Shown: positions 35,762 through 44,997, numbered from the stretch's first letter. The stretch: DNA of 64,000 nt from Bacteroidia bacterium (GCA_016787445.1 JAEUTQ010000017.1:33867-97866), one strand, 5' to 3'. Notes: a model not told the origin generated them from the sequence alone. Program-made: numbers and translations.

Positions 35762-37240
35762 TTAACGGTTTTGACGCCATTTACTTTTTTTAACAGTGCC
35801 GCTTTCAACCGACTGACTTTGTGTTTTTTTGGTGTCAAAAATATAGGAAGAAGCTAAAGCAATAGCCTCATCAAATTCATCAGTATTGTTAACTAAGCAC
35901 TCCGGCGTGAAATATTTTTTAATAAAGCCGGTATCGAATTTTCCGGACACAAAAGCTTCATGCTTTAATACATAAGTACAAAAATCCAACGTGGTCTCAA
36001 CACCGATAATTTTATAATCATTAATGGCGCGTAACATTTTGTCAATTGCATCTTTTCTGTCTTTTCCGTGAACCACCAATTTAGCAATCATCGGATCGTA
36101 ATAAATCGGAATATCCATGCCTTCTTCAAATCCATCATCAACACGCACACCGGGTCCGCTTGGCGTACGGTACATGATTAATTTACCGATATCCGGAAGG
36201 AAATTGTTTGCAGGATCTTCGGCACAAACACGTACCTCTAAAGAATGGCCGTTTATTTTTAAATCTTCTTGCTTAAAGGCTAATTTTTCTCCACGTGCCA
36301 CTTTTATTTGTTCCTTCACTAAATCAAGTCCGGTTATCATTTCTGTAACAGGATGCTCAACTTGTAAACGCGTGTTCATTTCAAGGAAGTAGAAATTTAA
36401 TTTATCATCCACTAAAAATTCAACTGTACCGGCACCACTATAACCGCAAGCTTTTGCTACTGCAACCGCGCATTCCCCCATCGCTTTTCTTAATTCAGGA
36501 GTAAGTACGGAAGAAGGTGCTTCTTCAATTACCTTTTGGTGACGGCGCTGAATACTGCATTCGCGCTCGAATAAATAAACACAATTACCGTGATTGTCTG
36601 CCAACACCTGAATTTCGATATGGCGCGGACCACTGGCATATTTTTCAATAAATACAGCGCCATTTCCAAAAGCTGAGATAGCTTCTGAAATGGCCATTTT
36701 CATTTGTTCTTCGACTTCACTTTCTTTCTCCACCAAACGCATACCTTTTCCACCACCGCCGGCTGATGCCTTAATTAATAATGGGAAACCGATTTCTTTA
36801 GCTAGTTTTATCGCTTCGTGGATATCGCTTATAGCTCCATCGGAGCCGGGAATCATTGGTACTTTTTGTTTTTTGGCTGTTGCTTTTGCGCTGAGTTTAT
36901 CACCCATCATGTCCATTGCTTCAGGGCTCGGACCAATAAATGTAATTCCGGCTTCGCGCACTTTACGGGCGAACTCGGCATTTTCACTTAAGAATCCGTA
37001 ACCTGGATGAATTCCGTCAACCTTGTTTTCTTTACAAATCTGAATTATTTTATCTCCCAATAAATAGGATTGAGAACTTGGAGGCGGACCTAATAAAAAA
37101 GCTTCATCGGCATAACGCACAAAAGGCGCATTGCGATCGGCTTCCGAATAAACGGCAACGGTTTTAATACCCATTTCTTTAGCGCTACGCATTACGCGTA
37201 ACGCAATTTCTCCTCGGTTGGCAATTAAAATCTTTTTCAT
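35762..37240 (-). CDS. accC: Biotin carboxylase (acetyl-/propionyl-CoA carboxylase subunit)
   Basis: A 492-residue ATP-grasp enzyme that carboxylates biotin on the carrier protein. MKKILIANRGEIALRVMRS, HPGYGFLSENAEFA, ASAGGGGKGMR (ATP loop), YVFERECSIQRRHQKVIEEAPS-type core seen as ECSIQRRHQK, and EMNTRLQVEHPVTEM are complete. A basic, Ser/Gln-rich extension (TKKTQSQSVESGTVKKSKW) follows. No accB (biotin carrier) is adjacent. Bacteroidota often carry a second copy for an acyl-CoA carboxylase other than the fatty-acid ACC, so accC is by family, not proven pathway. A minus-strand TATATTTG lies 14 bp upstream of the ATG. Confidence 0.88.
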   Translation of the reverse strand: MKKILIANRGEIALRVMRSAKEMGIKTVAVYSEADRNAPFVRYADEAFLLGPPPSSQSYLLGDKIIQICKENKVDGIHPGYGFLSENAEFARKVREAGITFIGPSPEAMDMMGDKLSAKATAKKQKVPMIPGSDGAISDIHEAIKLAKEIGFPLLIKASAGGGGKGMRLVEKESEVEEQMKMAISEAISAFGNGAVFIEKYASGPRHIEIQVLADNHGNCVYLFERECSIQRRHQKVIEEAPSSVLTPELRKAMGECAVAVAKACGYSGAGTVEFLVDDKLNFYFLEMNTRLQVEHPVTEMITGLDLVKEQIKVARGEKLAFKQEDLKINGHSLEVRVCAEDPANNFLPDIGKLIMYRTPSGPGVRVDDGFEEGMDIPIYYDPMIAKLVVHGKDRKDAIDKMLRAINDYKIIGVETTLDFCTYVLKHEAFVSGKFDTGFIKKYFTPECLVNNTDEFDEAIALASSYIFDTKKTQSQSVESGTVKKSKWRQNR

Positions 37241-37253
37241 AGTAAAATACGCT

Positions 37254-37261
37254 CAAATATA
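37254..37261 (-). promoter_or_regulatory. -7 element for the biotin carboxylase gene
   Basis: Minus strand TATATTTG, a perfect TAnnTTTG, predicting a ~7-nt leader. No convincing -33 box. Confidence 0.4.
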
Positions 37262-37344
37262 ACTATTACAAGGCTTTAAAACCACGGGTTTTATATCTTT
37301 TTAAATTATGTAACTTATTGTCGATATTTGCGTTATTACAGCCA

Positions 37345-38286
37345 ATGCGTAAAACAATTCATTTCTTAATAGGCTTTTTAGTTTTTAGTACTGCATTTTC
37401 GCAGAAGAAGGATACTGTAAGCGGGGCTAACATTTATCGATTAGAATATGAGTTAAAGGATTTGGAGACTGTTGTTTTTAAATCTAAGAAAGAGGAAGAG
37501 CGGTTTGATGCCAATAAAAAATTCATCAAATTATGGGAGCAGGCACTTCGTCAAAAAGAATCCATGGATTTTGGTTTCGATAGCATTAAAGGAGTTTCCA
37601 AGTTGAAATCGGATGATGGCAAGTTCAGAATAATTACTTGGAATGTGTTTAAAAATGACGGAACACACGCTTATTTTGGATTTATTCAGGTCAATAATAC
37701 GAAGGTTCATAAGCAAGGTTTATTTAAGAAATCGATCACCAATGAATATGATTTGTTTCAACTCATTGATGTTTCCGGTACAGTTAAATCTCCTGAAACG
37801 TATGTAGGTTCAGCGGCTAAATGGTTTGGCATGTTGTATTACGATAAAATTATTTCATGCGATGGTTACTATACTTTAGTTGGTTGGGATGGAAACGACA
37901 ATTTAATTCAGAAAAAATTCATTGACATTTTATATTTCAAATCGGATGGCACACCAATTTTTGGTAAGGATGTTTTTAAAGTTCCAAAGAAAAGTCCGAA
38001 GCGAATTATGTTTCAATATTCATCCGAAGTGGCGATGTCATTGAAGTGGAATGATAAAAGAAATCAGATTGTATTGAGTCATTTAGCGCCTAAAGATGAA
38101 GGAAGTGTTTTGGAGGGACAATTTCAGTATTATGGTCCGGATGGAAGTTTCGATGCTTATGAACAACACAAAGACAGATGGGTATTGAAAGAAGATGTTG
38201 ATATAAGAAACGACAAAAGCAAGAATGATAATGTGAAGAAGCCTGATCCTCGAAAACAGAAAGAGATTTACAAACCGAAAAAGTAA
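37345..38286 (+). CDS. Exported protein of unknown function
   Basis: A 313-residue protein with a signal peptide (MRKTIHFLIGFLVFSTAFSQ) and no domain I recognise. The mature part looks like a soluble mixed alpha/beta domain: KSDDGKFRIITWNVFKNDGTHAYFG, SAAKWFGMLYYDKIISCDGYYTLVGWDGND and a Lys-rich tail. WxxxDNDG-type repeats are absent. An open frame continues upstream to 37318, but the ATG at 37345 gives the signal peptide. Terminator directly after it. Bacteroidota carry many such single-copy secreted proteins. Confidence 0.75.
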   Translation: MRKTIHFLIGFLVFSTAFSQKKDTVSGANIYRLEYELKDLETVVFKSKKEEERFDANKKFIKLWEQALRQKESMDFGFDSIKGVSKLKSDDGKFRIITWNVFKNDGTHAYFGFIQVNNTKVHKQGLFKKSITNEYDLFQLIDVSGTVKSPETYVGSAAKWFGMLYYDKIISCDGYYTLVGWDGNDNLIQKKFIDILYFKSDGTPIFGKDVFKVPKKSPKRIMFQYSSEVAMSLKWNDKRNQIVLSHLAPKDEGSVLEGQFQYYGPDGSFDAYEQHKDRWVLKEDVDIRNDKSKNDNVKKPDPRKQKEIYKPKK

Positions 38287-38291
38287 TAATT

Positions 38292-38323
38292 AAAAAAGGC
38301 TGCTAAAATTAGCAGCCTTTTTT
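38292..38323. terminator. Bidirectional intrinsic terminator
   Basis: A perfect 14-bp stem (aaaaaaggctgcta, 38292-38305; tagcagcctttttt, 38310-38323), loop aaat. A- and T-runs allow use by both converging genes. Confidence 0.92.
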
Positions 38324-38342
38324 GTTGGGGATGTGAAGTATA

Positions 38343-40463
38343 TTATTCGCAAATTAATTTCTGTACGGCAATTACTTTTCCGTTTTCAATAACGTTTACA
38401 AAGTAAATACCTGAAGATAAATTTGTAGTTAAATTATTTTTCTCGGTAGTTAAATCCTGGCTGTATACTAATTTACCGATACTGTTATAGATTTCAATAG
38501 ATGATGTGCCGTTAAATCCGTTTAATTCTATAACGAAATTACCATTGTTTGGATTTGGATATACAATAAACTGTGCTTTGGTTTGCTCTACGTTAGCAAT
38601 GCCTGTACATGCAGAAACCACAACACTTACTGTAGCTGTATTTTTACAGTTGTTAGCGTCAAAACCTGTCACAGTATAAATTGCTGTAGTAGTTGGGCTA
38701 AAAGGCACGTTGTTGTTTACGCCGCTGCTCCAAACATAAACATTAGCACCACCACCATTTAAAGTTACAGTGTTACCTGTACAAATTAAAGTTGAAGTAG
38801 TATTAGCTGTTACACTTGGATTAGAATTAACGATAACATTTGAAACTGCAGTAGCTGAACAACCAACAGTGTTTGTTCCTGTAACGGTATAAATTGTTGT
38901 TGCGCTTGGAGTAAATGCTGTGTTATTAGTTACACCGCCGGTCCAGGCATAAGTAGAAGCGCCGTTTCCATTTAATATAACTGTATCACCCTGACAAATG
39001 CTGGTAGAAGAAGGTGTTGCACTTACAGTTGGAGTAGGATTAACCGTTACTGATACTACAGCAGTATTTGTACAACTGTTAGCTGCAGTTCCTGTAACTG
39101 TATAAGATGATGTTGAGCTAGGTGCAAACGCAACGTTATTAGTAACACCACCAGTCCAAGCATATGTAGATGCACCACCACCGGTTAAAGTAACATTGTT
39201 ACCGCTACATACGGAAGTAGTAGATGTATTTGCTGTAACTGTAGGAGTCGTATTTACAACAACAGATGCAACGGCAGAATTTGTACAACCATTAGCAGCA
39301 GTTCCTGTTACAGTATAATTTCCGCTTGATGCAGGAACGAATGCAACGTTATTGGTTACACCGCCTGTCCATGCATAAGTAGAAGCACCATTTCCATTTA
39401 AGGTAACTGATTTTCCGCTACAAACTGTAGTAGAAGATGGAGTGGCACTAACCGTTGGTGAAGGAATTACAGAAATAGTTTTTTGTCTAACGCCTAACGA
39501 TCCGCAAGCATCCTCCATAATCATAGTAGTGGTATATGTACCCGGAACACTGTAAGAAGTTGTGGCTGTTACACCGGTTGCGTTTGGCGTAGCTGTAATA
39601 GCCGCATAATACCACTCGTAAGTACCAGGACTAGTTGAACCTGCTGAATTATAAGTAACGCTTTGTCCTGTACAAACTGTATTACTTGGAGTAGTAAATG
39701 TTGCTGTGATTGGAGCCTGAGTTAAGAATGGATGAATTAATAAAGAAATATCTAAAGTCCATGAGCTGGTGCTTCCCATATTGTACCAAGTATTGGTGTT
39801 CCATTTTTCCCAGGCAGCAGAAGGAATAGTTTGATTATCGGTATTACTGATAATGCTCAAAGAATCTTTAACAGTTGAGGTCCATTGTAAACCGGAAATG
39901 TCAACACTGGCAAAGAAACGCTTCGAAGCAGGTAATAAAATTGGAGTTGGGAAAATAATTAAGGAGTATTGATTATTACTTACGTCAGTCATAATGGTTC
40001 CCATACTCAAAGTTCCTGAGCCTAAAGCAGCGCCCGGACTTAAAGTCGTTCCATCATAAAAGCGAACAGCAACTGTTTTTGTTGGCGTTGCAGAGAAGGC
40101 GTGATCGAAACCAACATATACTTGTGTGATCATGGTGTTGGCAGTTGCAGAAACGTCGAAGTACATAGCTTTTTCGCGGTCGCCGTAAATATTCGGACCG
40201 TTAACGAATCCATCTGCGAAAATTGGGGTACCTGTACCGTAATTTACTAACGACCAAGTTGCTGGTGCCGGTAAATTAATGGACATACAAGTACTGGTTG
40301 TTGTGGTAATAACGGCTTGTGTTCCTTTTTTAGGAGTAGCACCATTTTTTGACAATGCTTTTGCAGGTGCAGGACTAACAGAAGTTCTGTTTTGTTGTGC
40401 GAAGCTGAAATTTGCCAGCATTAGCGCGATAAATGTGAAAGAATAAAGTAGTTGTTTTTTCAT
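38343..40463 (-). CDS. T9SS type A exported protein with jellyroll-like head and four Ig/PKD-like repeats
   Basis: A 706-residue secreted protein. Signal peptide (LLYSFTFIALMLANFSFAQ), a head domain (~60-245) resembling a CBM/jellyroll with YFDVSATANTMITQVYVGF, a PKD segment (~250-335), four 71-residue repeats (~340-620; each VCSG/ICQG...GASTYAW...YTVTG...C) and a T9SS type A sorting domain (FIVYPNPNNGNFVIEL to the terminal LICE). The repeats match those of the large cargo gene at 2927-6826, including the SACTGI linker before the tail. Likely a surface adhesin or matrix protein; no enzyme motif is seen. Confidence 0.85.
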   Translation of the reverse strand: MKKQLLYSFTFIALMLANFSFAQQNRTSVSPAPAKALSKNGATPKKGTQAVITTTTSTCMSINLPAPATWSLVNYGTGTPIFADGFVNGPNIYGDREKAMYFDVSATANTMITQVYVGFDHAFSATPTKTVAVRFYDGTTLSPGAALGSGTLSMGTIMTDVSNNQYSLIIFPTPILLPASKRFFASVDISGLQWTSTVKDSLSIISNTDNQTIPSAAWEKWNTNTWYNMGSTSSWTLDISLLIHPFLTQAPITATFTTPSNTVCTGQSVTYNSAGSTSPGTYEWYYAAITATPNATGVTATTSYSVPGTYTTTMIMEDACGSLGVRQKTISVIPSPTVSATPSSTTVCSGKSVTLNGNGASTYAWTGGVTNNVAFVPASSGNYTVTGTAANGCTNSAVASVVVNTTPTVTANTSTTSVCSGNNVTLTGGGASTYAWTGGVTNNVAFAPSSTSSYTVTGTAANSCTNTAVVSVTVNPTPTVSATPSSTSICQGDTVILNGNGASTYAWTGGVTNNTAFTPSATTIYTVTGTNTVGCSATAVSNVIVNSNPSVTANTTSTLICTGNTVTLNGGGANVYVWSSGVNNNVPFSPTTTAIYTVTGFDANNCKNTATVSVVVSACTGIANVEQTKAQFIVYPNPNNGNFVIELNGFNGTSSIEIYNSIGKLVYSQDLTTEKNNLTTNLSSGIYFVNVIENGKVIAVQKLICE
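38620..39480 (-). repeat. Four tandem 71-codon Ig-like repeats
   Basis: Each unit is ~213 bp, with the most similar pair sharing long stretches (GASTYAWTGGVTNN is identical in three units). DNA identity is high enough to allow recombination or misassembly. Confidence 0.75.
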
Positions 40464-40483
40464 GAAATAGGTTTTTAGTGGCG

Positions 40484-40510
40484 CAAAGGTAGTGAATTGT
40501 TGCCCGACAA
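40484..40510 (-). promoter_or_regulatory. Promoter of the repeat-rich T9SS cargo gene
   Basis: Minus strand: -33 TTG (40510-40508), 16-bp spacer, perfect -7 TACCTTTG (40491-40484). Predicted leader ~14 nt. Confidence 0.55.
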
Positions 40511-40764
40511 TCCTTGTTTTACAGATTAGAAAATGATTCGAAATGTTAATTTAAATCGTTTAAGTAATCTAAAATCATGTGATTAATTTTAGATAATAAA
40601 AACAAAGCCCCCGAATCTGTCTTTCGAGGGCTTGCTGTTTAAATAAAAATAAATCACACACACTTTACTTTTATTTTTACTAGTACACCCAACAAACATG
40701 AAAGTTCAGGTGTTTAGTTTTTATTATATAACGCTTAGATACGTTTAAAAGTTACACTGGCTTG
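40511..40764. other. Intergenic gap between T9SS cargo and PspC genes
   Basis: No gene. It holds the terminator at 40604-40633 and otherwise AT-rich sequence with no further structure I can support. Confidence 0.5.
40604..40633 (-). terminator. Intrinsic terminator of the PspC operon
   Basis: Stem aagcccccgaa / ttcgagggctt with one A-C mismatch and a 7-nt loop; on the minus strand it is followed by a T-rich tract (tttgtttttatt). Confidence 0.75.
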
Positions 40765-42609
40765 TTATTTTCCACCTTTCTCACCCTTCTCACCTTTTTC
40801 ACCTTTGGTATCGATGTTTATTCCTTTATCGTTGATATGAACATTAGCTTCTTTAGAGTTAATTTTTATACCGTCTTTCCCGATATTTACGTTTGCTTCA
40901 GAAGCTTCTACATTGATGGGAGGAGCAGGTGGTGCAGGAGGTTTTGGGAGATCATGTTCATCATCAAACATTATACCTTCGCAATCCACACACTCCAACC
41001 CGTTTATATTCATTATCCAGCGGCGACCAACCATGTCACCGTCGTAAGTATTGGTAACATTTTCCACATCATAGATAAAGCCATCTAAACTTTTATCGAG
41101 GTGTACAACTTTACCGCGCGGCACTTTTAAAATAACCTGAATGTCTTGCATTCTGAATTTTTCATTTGATGCATCAACAGTAAAAATCTCATCGAAGGAA
41201 ATTATGCTATCGTTTTGTGAAATGCTATAGCGTATGCTTTTCGCTCTTGCAACGGCCGCACGTTTATCTTCACCACGTGCTTTTTTAATAACATACAGCT
41301 CAAAGTTATCTCCACTGGCCGGTAAAATATTTAAAGAAGCATAACCAACAATCAATTTGTTTTTATCACTGTTTGCAACAACGTAGTCGCTATGACGTTT
41401 GTGAATTCTTACATGATTTCCTTCATGATCGTAATCGTCGTATTCTTCTTCATTTAAATTCAGACGAGAGTATAATTCTTTACTTTTTGTAAGTGTTAAG
41501 AATAAAGTATCGCGCTCAGTTTCAATTTTAATAGGTTCTTTTACTTTTCCAGCCTCTCCGAAATCTTTTCCTGTTTTAATTCCAACAAACAATACAATAA
41601 TGAAACCAACGAACCAAACTAATCCTGCCGAGATATTTAACCAACGGTTACTGTAATGTATTTTAAATAATAATTTAATACCACCGTAGATCATCATAAT
41701 AAATGGAATACCGAAGAACAAAGAAACACCTATTAAGCCCATGGTATAATGACTTCTATCCATGAAGAAAATGTTTACCCAGTCGTTAAATTCAGTGTTG
41801 GTTCCTGCAATTGAAAACCCGAACACACTCGACATTAATCCCAACATAAAAACAACACCGAAAATTAAAAGAACCAATCCTATGATGCGCGCAAAAAACT
41901 TCGAAAAGATGATGAGAAAGTCTTTAATGAAATCACCCAGCTTGTCAAAAAAGTTACGTGAATCGTTGCGAAAATCCTGACTATTATTTTTTAAATCGTT
42001 ACCATATTTTTTGGCACGTTGTTTTAATTGTTCTGCTTCTTCCTTTACGGTTTTACTGATATTATTAATATCAATTTTTTCTCCGCGCATGGCTAATTTT
42101 TCAGCGGTAGTTTTTGCTTCAGGAATAACAATCCAAAGGATGATGTAAACCCATAAAGAAAGTCCTCCGAAGAAAATTAGAAGAAACATTGCTAAACGGA
42201 TCCAAACAATATCCACATCAAAGTAAGCAGCAATACCGGAGCATACACCACCCACTGCTTTGTTATCCGGATCACGGAACAAACGTTTTTTAATTGGTTC
42301 GGATGACTGGAAAGATTCATCTTCTTGCTCTTCCTTTTCAGTATGACCTTCAGCAAATTCTTCTGGTTTTCCCATAGCTTCAATCACTGAATCTACATCG
42401 GCCATTAAAACTACTTGTTTAACTGCGCTTGTTTTGCTTTGAAGCATTTCTGCAATACGGGCTTCAATGTCGGACATAATTTCATTTCCGCCATCCGTTT
42501 TACTGAAGTATCCTTTTATTGTACTCAGGTATTTACTGAGTTTATCATAAGCGTCTTCTTCAATATGAAAAATGATGCCGCTTATATTGATGGTTACTGT
42601 CTTATTCAT
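40765..42609 (-). CDS. PspC-domain membrane protein with beta-rich C-terminus and low-complexity tail
   Basis: A 614-residue protein. Residues ~1-100 hold a helical cytosolic region; ~105-165 the PspC domain (LFRDPDNKAVGGVCSGIA; DVDIVWIRLAMFLLIFFGG; YIILWIVIPE). Further membrane helices follow (~210-360), then a beta-rich domain (~380-560) similar to the adhesin-like C-terminal parts of Bacteroidota PspC proteins. The last ~50 residues are repeat-like: ANVNIGKDGIKINS / ANVHINDKGINIDT, then GEKGEKGEKGGK. PspC proteins respond to envelope stress. It follows a PadR regulator gene by 27 bp, the usual pairing, so it is likely controlled by PadR. Confidence 0.85.
   Translation of the reverse strand: MNKTVTINISGIIFHIEEDAYDKLSKYLSTIKGYFSKTDGGNEIMSDIEARIAEMLQSKTSAVKQVVLMADVDSVIEAMGKPEEFAEGHTEKEEQEDESFQSSEPIKKRLFRDPDNKAVGGVCSGIAAYFDVDIVWIRLAMFLLIFFGGLSLWVYIILWIVIPEAKTTAEKLAMRGEKIDINNISKTVKEEAEQLKQRAKKYGNDLKNNSQDFRNDSRNFFDKLGDFIKDFLIIFSKFFARIIGLVLLIFGVVFMLGLMSSVFGFSIAGTNTEFNDWVNIFFMDRSHYTMGLIGVSLFFGIPFIMMIYGGIKLLFKIHYSNRWLNISAGLVWFVGFIIVLFVGIKTGKDFGEAGKVKEPIKIETERDTLFLTLTKSKELYSRLNLNEEEYDDYDHEGNHVRIHKRHSDYVVANSDKNKLIVGYASLNILPASGDNFELYVIKKARGEDKRAAVARAKSIRYSISQNDSIISFDEIFTVDASNEKFRMQDIQVILKVPRGKVVHLDKSLDGFIYDVENVTNTYDGDMVGRRWIMNINGLECVDCEGIMFDDEHDLPKPPAPPAPPINVEASEANVNIGKDGIKINSKEANVHINDKGINIDTKGEKGEKGEKGGK
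40768..40806 (-). repeat. 9-bp tandem repeat at the end of the PspC gene
   Basis: About four copies of ggtgagaag/ggtgaaaaa-type units encode GEK repeats in the last 13 residues. In-frame gain or loss of copies would only lengthen or shorten the tail. Confidence 0.7.
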
Positions 42610-42636
42610 TGTGATGATGATTTAATATTTTATTAT

Positions 42637-42978
42637 TTAATTTTTTTGTTGATCAATTGTTTTATTTACTATGTCTACCAGTTCAAACCACGATTGCTGA
42701 ACTTCTTTTAAATACTGTTCTCCGATTTCGGTGAGTTTGTAGTATTTGCGTGGTGGTCCGGAGGTGCTTTCTTCCCATCGGTAAGCAAGCAGTCCTGTAT
42801 TTTTTAATCGCGTGAGCAGCGGGTAGAGGGTGCCTTCAACTACAACTAACTTTGTTTCCTTTAGTTTATCGATGATTTCGGTTGGATACGCATCACCTTT
42901 AGAAAGGATAGAAAGTATGCATAGTTCAAGAACACCTTTTCGCATCTGCGCTCTTGTGTTCTCTGAATTTACTGACAT
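42637..42978 (-). CDS. PadR-family transcriptional regulator
   Basis: A 113-residue winged-helix regulator. ELCILSILSKGDAYPTEIIDKL, VEGTLYPLLTRLKNTGLL and SGPPRKYYKLTEIGEQYL are the PadR signatures. It is the second gene of a three-gene minus-strand operon (small secreted protein, PadR, PspC), the start 1 bp after the preceding stop. PadR likely represses this operon and may sense an envelope or metabolite signal. Ligand unknown. Confidence 0.92.
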   Translation of the reverse strand: MSVNSENTRAQMRKGVLELCILSILSKGDAYPTEIIDKLKETKLVVVEGTLYPLLTRLKNTGLLAYRWEESTSGPPRKYYKLTEIGEQYLKEVQQSWFELVDIVNKTIDQQKN

Positions 42979-42979
42979 C

Positions 42980-43333
42980 TTAAAGAGTTTTGAAATTAAA
43001 CACTATACTATAAGCAACGTTTGCTTTTAATTTATTAAAGGTTAAATCCTGAAATTGTTTTTCTAATTCAGTTTTTAAAACCTTGTTGTCGGTTTTTGCT
43101 AAAACGAAATTCACTTTTCCGTTTTCAGCAGTTGTAAAAACCACTTCAACTTTTTCATTTTGTTGAACCGGTAAAATCAGTTTAGGGAATTTTACATGTT
43201 CCTTTACGGTTTTCTCAGCCTCTTCGCCGGCATTGTTTATGTTGCGGGCTTGAGTAAATAGAGTGCCTAAGCTAAATGCCACAATTCCTGTGAATTTTAT
43301 TAGGCCTACGGGGTTTTGAATTAATTTTCTCAT
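42980..43333 (-). CDS. Small exported protein, possible TonB-C-like fold
   Basis: A 117-residue protein with a hydrophobic N-terminus (FTGIVAFSLGTLFTQA) suggesting export. The rest (EVVFTTAENGKVNFVLAKTDNKVLKTELEKQFQDLTF) resembles the beta-alpha-beta of TonB C-terminal/energy-transducer-like domains, but no TonB Pro-rich region or YP motif is seen, so this is only a fold guess. First gene of the PadR-PspC operon, 1 bp from PadR, downstream of a good promoter. Confidence 0.6.
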   Translation of the reverse strand: MRKLIQNPVGLIKFTGIVAFSLGTLFTQARNINNAGEEAEKTVKEHVKFPKLILPVQQNEKVEVVFTTAENGKVNFVLAKTDNKVLKTELEKQFQDLTFNKLKANVAYSIVFNFKTL

Positions 43334-43380
43334 TTTTTATTTTTTTAATGTTAGTATGCTATATCAGTTATTTGGTGATA

Positions 43381-43413
43381 CAAAGATAAGTGCAAATAAA
43401 GGTATTATGCAAA
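43381..43413 (-). promoter_or_regulatory. Promoter of the PadR-PspC operon
   Basis: Minus strand: -33 TTTG (43413-43410), 21-bp spacer, -7 TATCTTTG (43388-43381). The leader is ~40 nt. A PadR operator might overlap, but I see no clear dyad. Confidence 0.6.
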
Positions 43414-43488
43414 ACATAGTACTGTAAATTTATGTAAAGTATTGTAAATCAATAAGAATAATTTTTTATGAAAGTCTTAAAATACCCT

Positions 43489-43496
43489 TAACTTTG
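43489..43496 (+). promoter_or_regulatory. -7 element for the TerC gene
   Basis: Perfect TAACTTTG; predicted start ~43503, ~11 nt before the ATG at 43514. No clear -33 TTG. Confidence 0.4.
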
Positions 43497-43513
43497 TAAA
43501 GTCAAACTGAAAA

Positions 43514-44326
43514 ATGCACGATTACTCACAGGATTTAAATGCCTTATTAAGCCTTAAAGGCCTTATTTCATTACTTACTTTATCGGTTCTAGAAATTGTA
43601 CTCGGTATAGATAATATCATTTTCATATCCATTACTGCCGACCGACTTCCGAAGATTCATCAGCAAAAAGCCCGCCGCATAGGTTTAGCACTTGCGCTTA
43701 TTGTGAGATGTATATTGTTATTTTCTATAGGATGGATTGCTTCATTAAAGGATCCATTATTTCATTTAGGAATTTATGGTGTATCGGGTAGGGGATTGAT
43801 TTTATTTTTAGGAGGTTTATTCCTACTCTATAAAACCTGGATGGAAATAAATGAGAAGGTAGAAGGCGAGGATCATGAAATAACTTCTAAAAAAGGAAGT
43901 GCTACGTTTAAATCAGTGGTATTTCAAATAGTATTAATTGATATTGTTTTTTCTTTCGATTCGATTTTAACGGCTGTTGGATTATCAGGGAATATTTTGA
44001 TCATGATTACTGCTGTTATTATCGCGATGATTTTAATGATGTTGTTTTCAGGTGTAGTAGCTGAGTTCATCAATCGAAATCCGGGTATCAAAACTATCGC
44101 CTTGTCTTTCTTATTGGTGATTGGGGGAATTCTTATTGCAGAAGCAGTAGCGGATGCTTATAATTTTACGGTAACACACGATCACCATGTTGAAATTAAT
44201 AAAAATTACGCCTACGTAGCTCTTGGTTTTGCTTTAATGGTAGAGTTATTTAATATGCGTGAGAAACGTATTAAACGTGAGAAGGATTTTGATCCTGATA
44301 AGGTAAGTGAAGAAAAACAGGATTAA
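43514..44326 (+). CDS. TerC family membrane protein
   Basis: A 270-residue polytopic protein. LSVLEIVLGIDNIIFISI and VVFQIVLIDIVFSFDSILTAVGL carry the paired acidic residues of TerC helices, and the third region reads ALMVELFNMREKR. TerC proteins are implicated in manganese export linked to secreted or exported metalloenzymes, and in tellurium resistance; substrate is inferred. Divergent from the PadR operon, convergent with the coiled-coil gene (4-bp overlap). Confidence 0.92.
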   Translation: MHDYSQDLNALLSLKGLISLLTLSVLEIVLGIDNIIFISITADRLPKIHQQKARRIGLALALIVRCILLFSIGWIASLKDPLFHLGIYGVSGRGLILFLGGLFLLYKTWMEINEKVEGEDHEITSKKGSATFKSVVFQIVLIDIVFSFDSILTAVGLSGNILIMITAVIIAMILMMLFSGVVAEFINRNPGIKTIALSFLLVIGGILIAEAVADAYNFTVTHDHHVEINKNYAYVALGFALMVELFNMREKRIKREKDFDPDKVSEEKQD

Positions 44327-44988
44327 TTAATCCCATTCAGTTTTTTCTTAACCTCGTCAACAACTTTTTTCTGAGCTTCTACTTCCGATTTCTTTTTTGT
44401 TTGATTGCCTTCGTTGGTCTTTATGTCTTCTTCTGCTTTGGCAATTTTCTTCTTATAGTCTTCTATATCTTCTTGTAATTTTTTCTTCTCTTTTTCAAGA
44501 TCTTTCTGTTGTTCCTCCAGTTTATCAAGTGCCTTTGCTGTAACTACCAGTTCATCTTCCACCGCATTCTTCGAAATCTTTTTAGCAAATTCTTTCATCA
44601 GCTTATCCATATAATCATACTTTGCTTTATCTGATGATGTTAAATAAGCGCCTCCTAAATCAACGGCAACAGAAATGTTCACCGTTTTTTTGTCTTTATC
44701 TTCTTCAAATACACTGTAAATATCAACCGGATTATTGCCCCAGTCTTTAATTAATATGTTGTCGCCAAAAATTTCATTACCACTCCTGCTTACTTTTTCA
44801 TCTTTAAAATCATTTAATTTACTTTTCCATTCGCTCATCACTTTGTCTTTATCCACATAATAAATAGTAGTTTTTAAACATTCGTGGCTGCCCGAAGAAA
44901 ATTTTTCGTTACCGCTTTTTACTTTAATTTCTTGCGCGTTTAAACTTAAAGCCACTACGCCCAAACTGATGGTGATGATTTTTTTCAT
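44323..44988 (-). CDS. Exported coiled-coil protein, function unknown
   Basis: A 221-residue protein: signal peptide (MKKIITISLGVVALSLNA), a globular half (~20-140; HECLKTTIYYVDKDKV, DLGGAYLTSSDKAKYDYMDK) and a C-terminal coiled coil (LDKLEEQQKDLEKEKKKL onward to ~215) rich in Lys/Glu. No known domain recognised. Last gene of a minus-strand operon after the small PspC protein (9 bp gap). Probably periplasmic. Confidence 0.7.
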   Translation of the reverse strand: MKKIITISLGVVALSLNAQEIKVKSGNEKFSSGSHECLKTTIYYVDKDKVMSEWKSKLNDFKDEKVSRSGNEIFGDNILIKDWGNNPVDIYSVFEEDKDKKTVNISVAVDLGGAYLTSSDKAKYDYMDKLMKEFAKKISKNAVEDELVVTAKALDKLEEQQKDLEKEKKKLQEDIEDYKKKIAKAEEDIKTNEGNQTKKKSEVEAQKKVVDEVKKKLNGIN

Positions 44989-44997
44989 GATACTTGT

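Noticed and set aside
38620..39480. Regular repeats that could look like a CRISPR array
   Set aside because: The units are ~213 bp, all in one open frame and code for Ig-like domains; no short repeat-spacer pattern and no cas genes.
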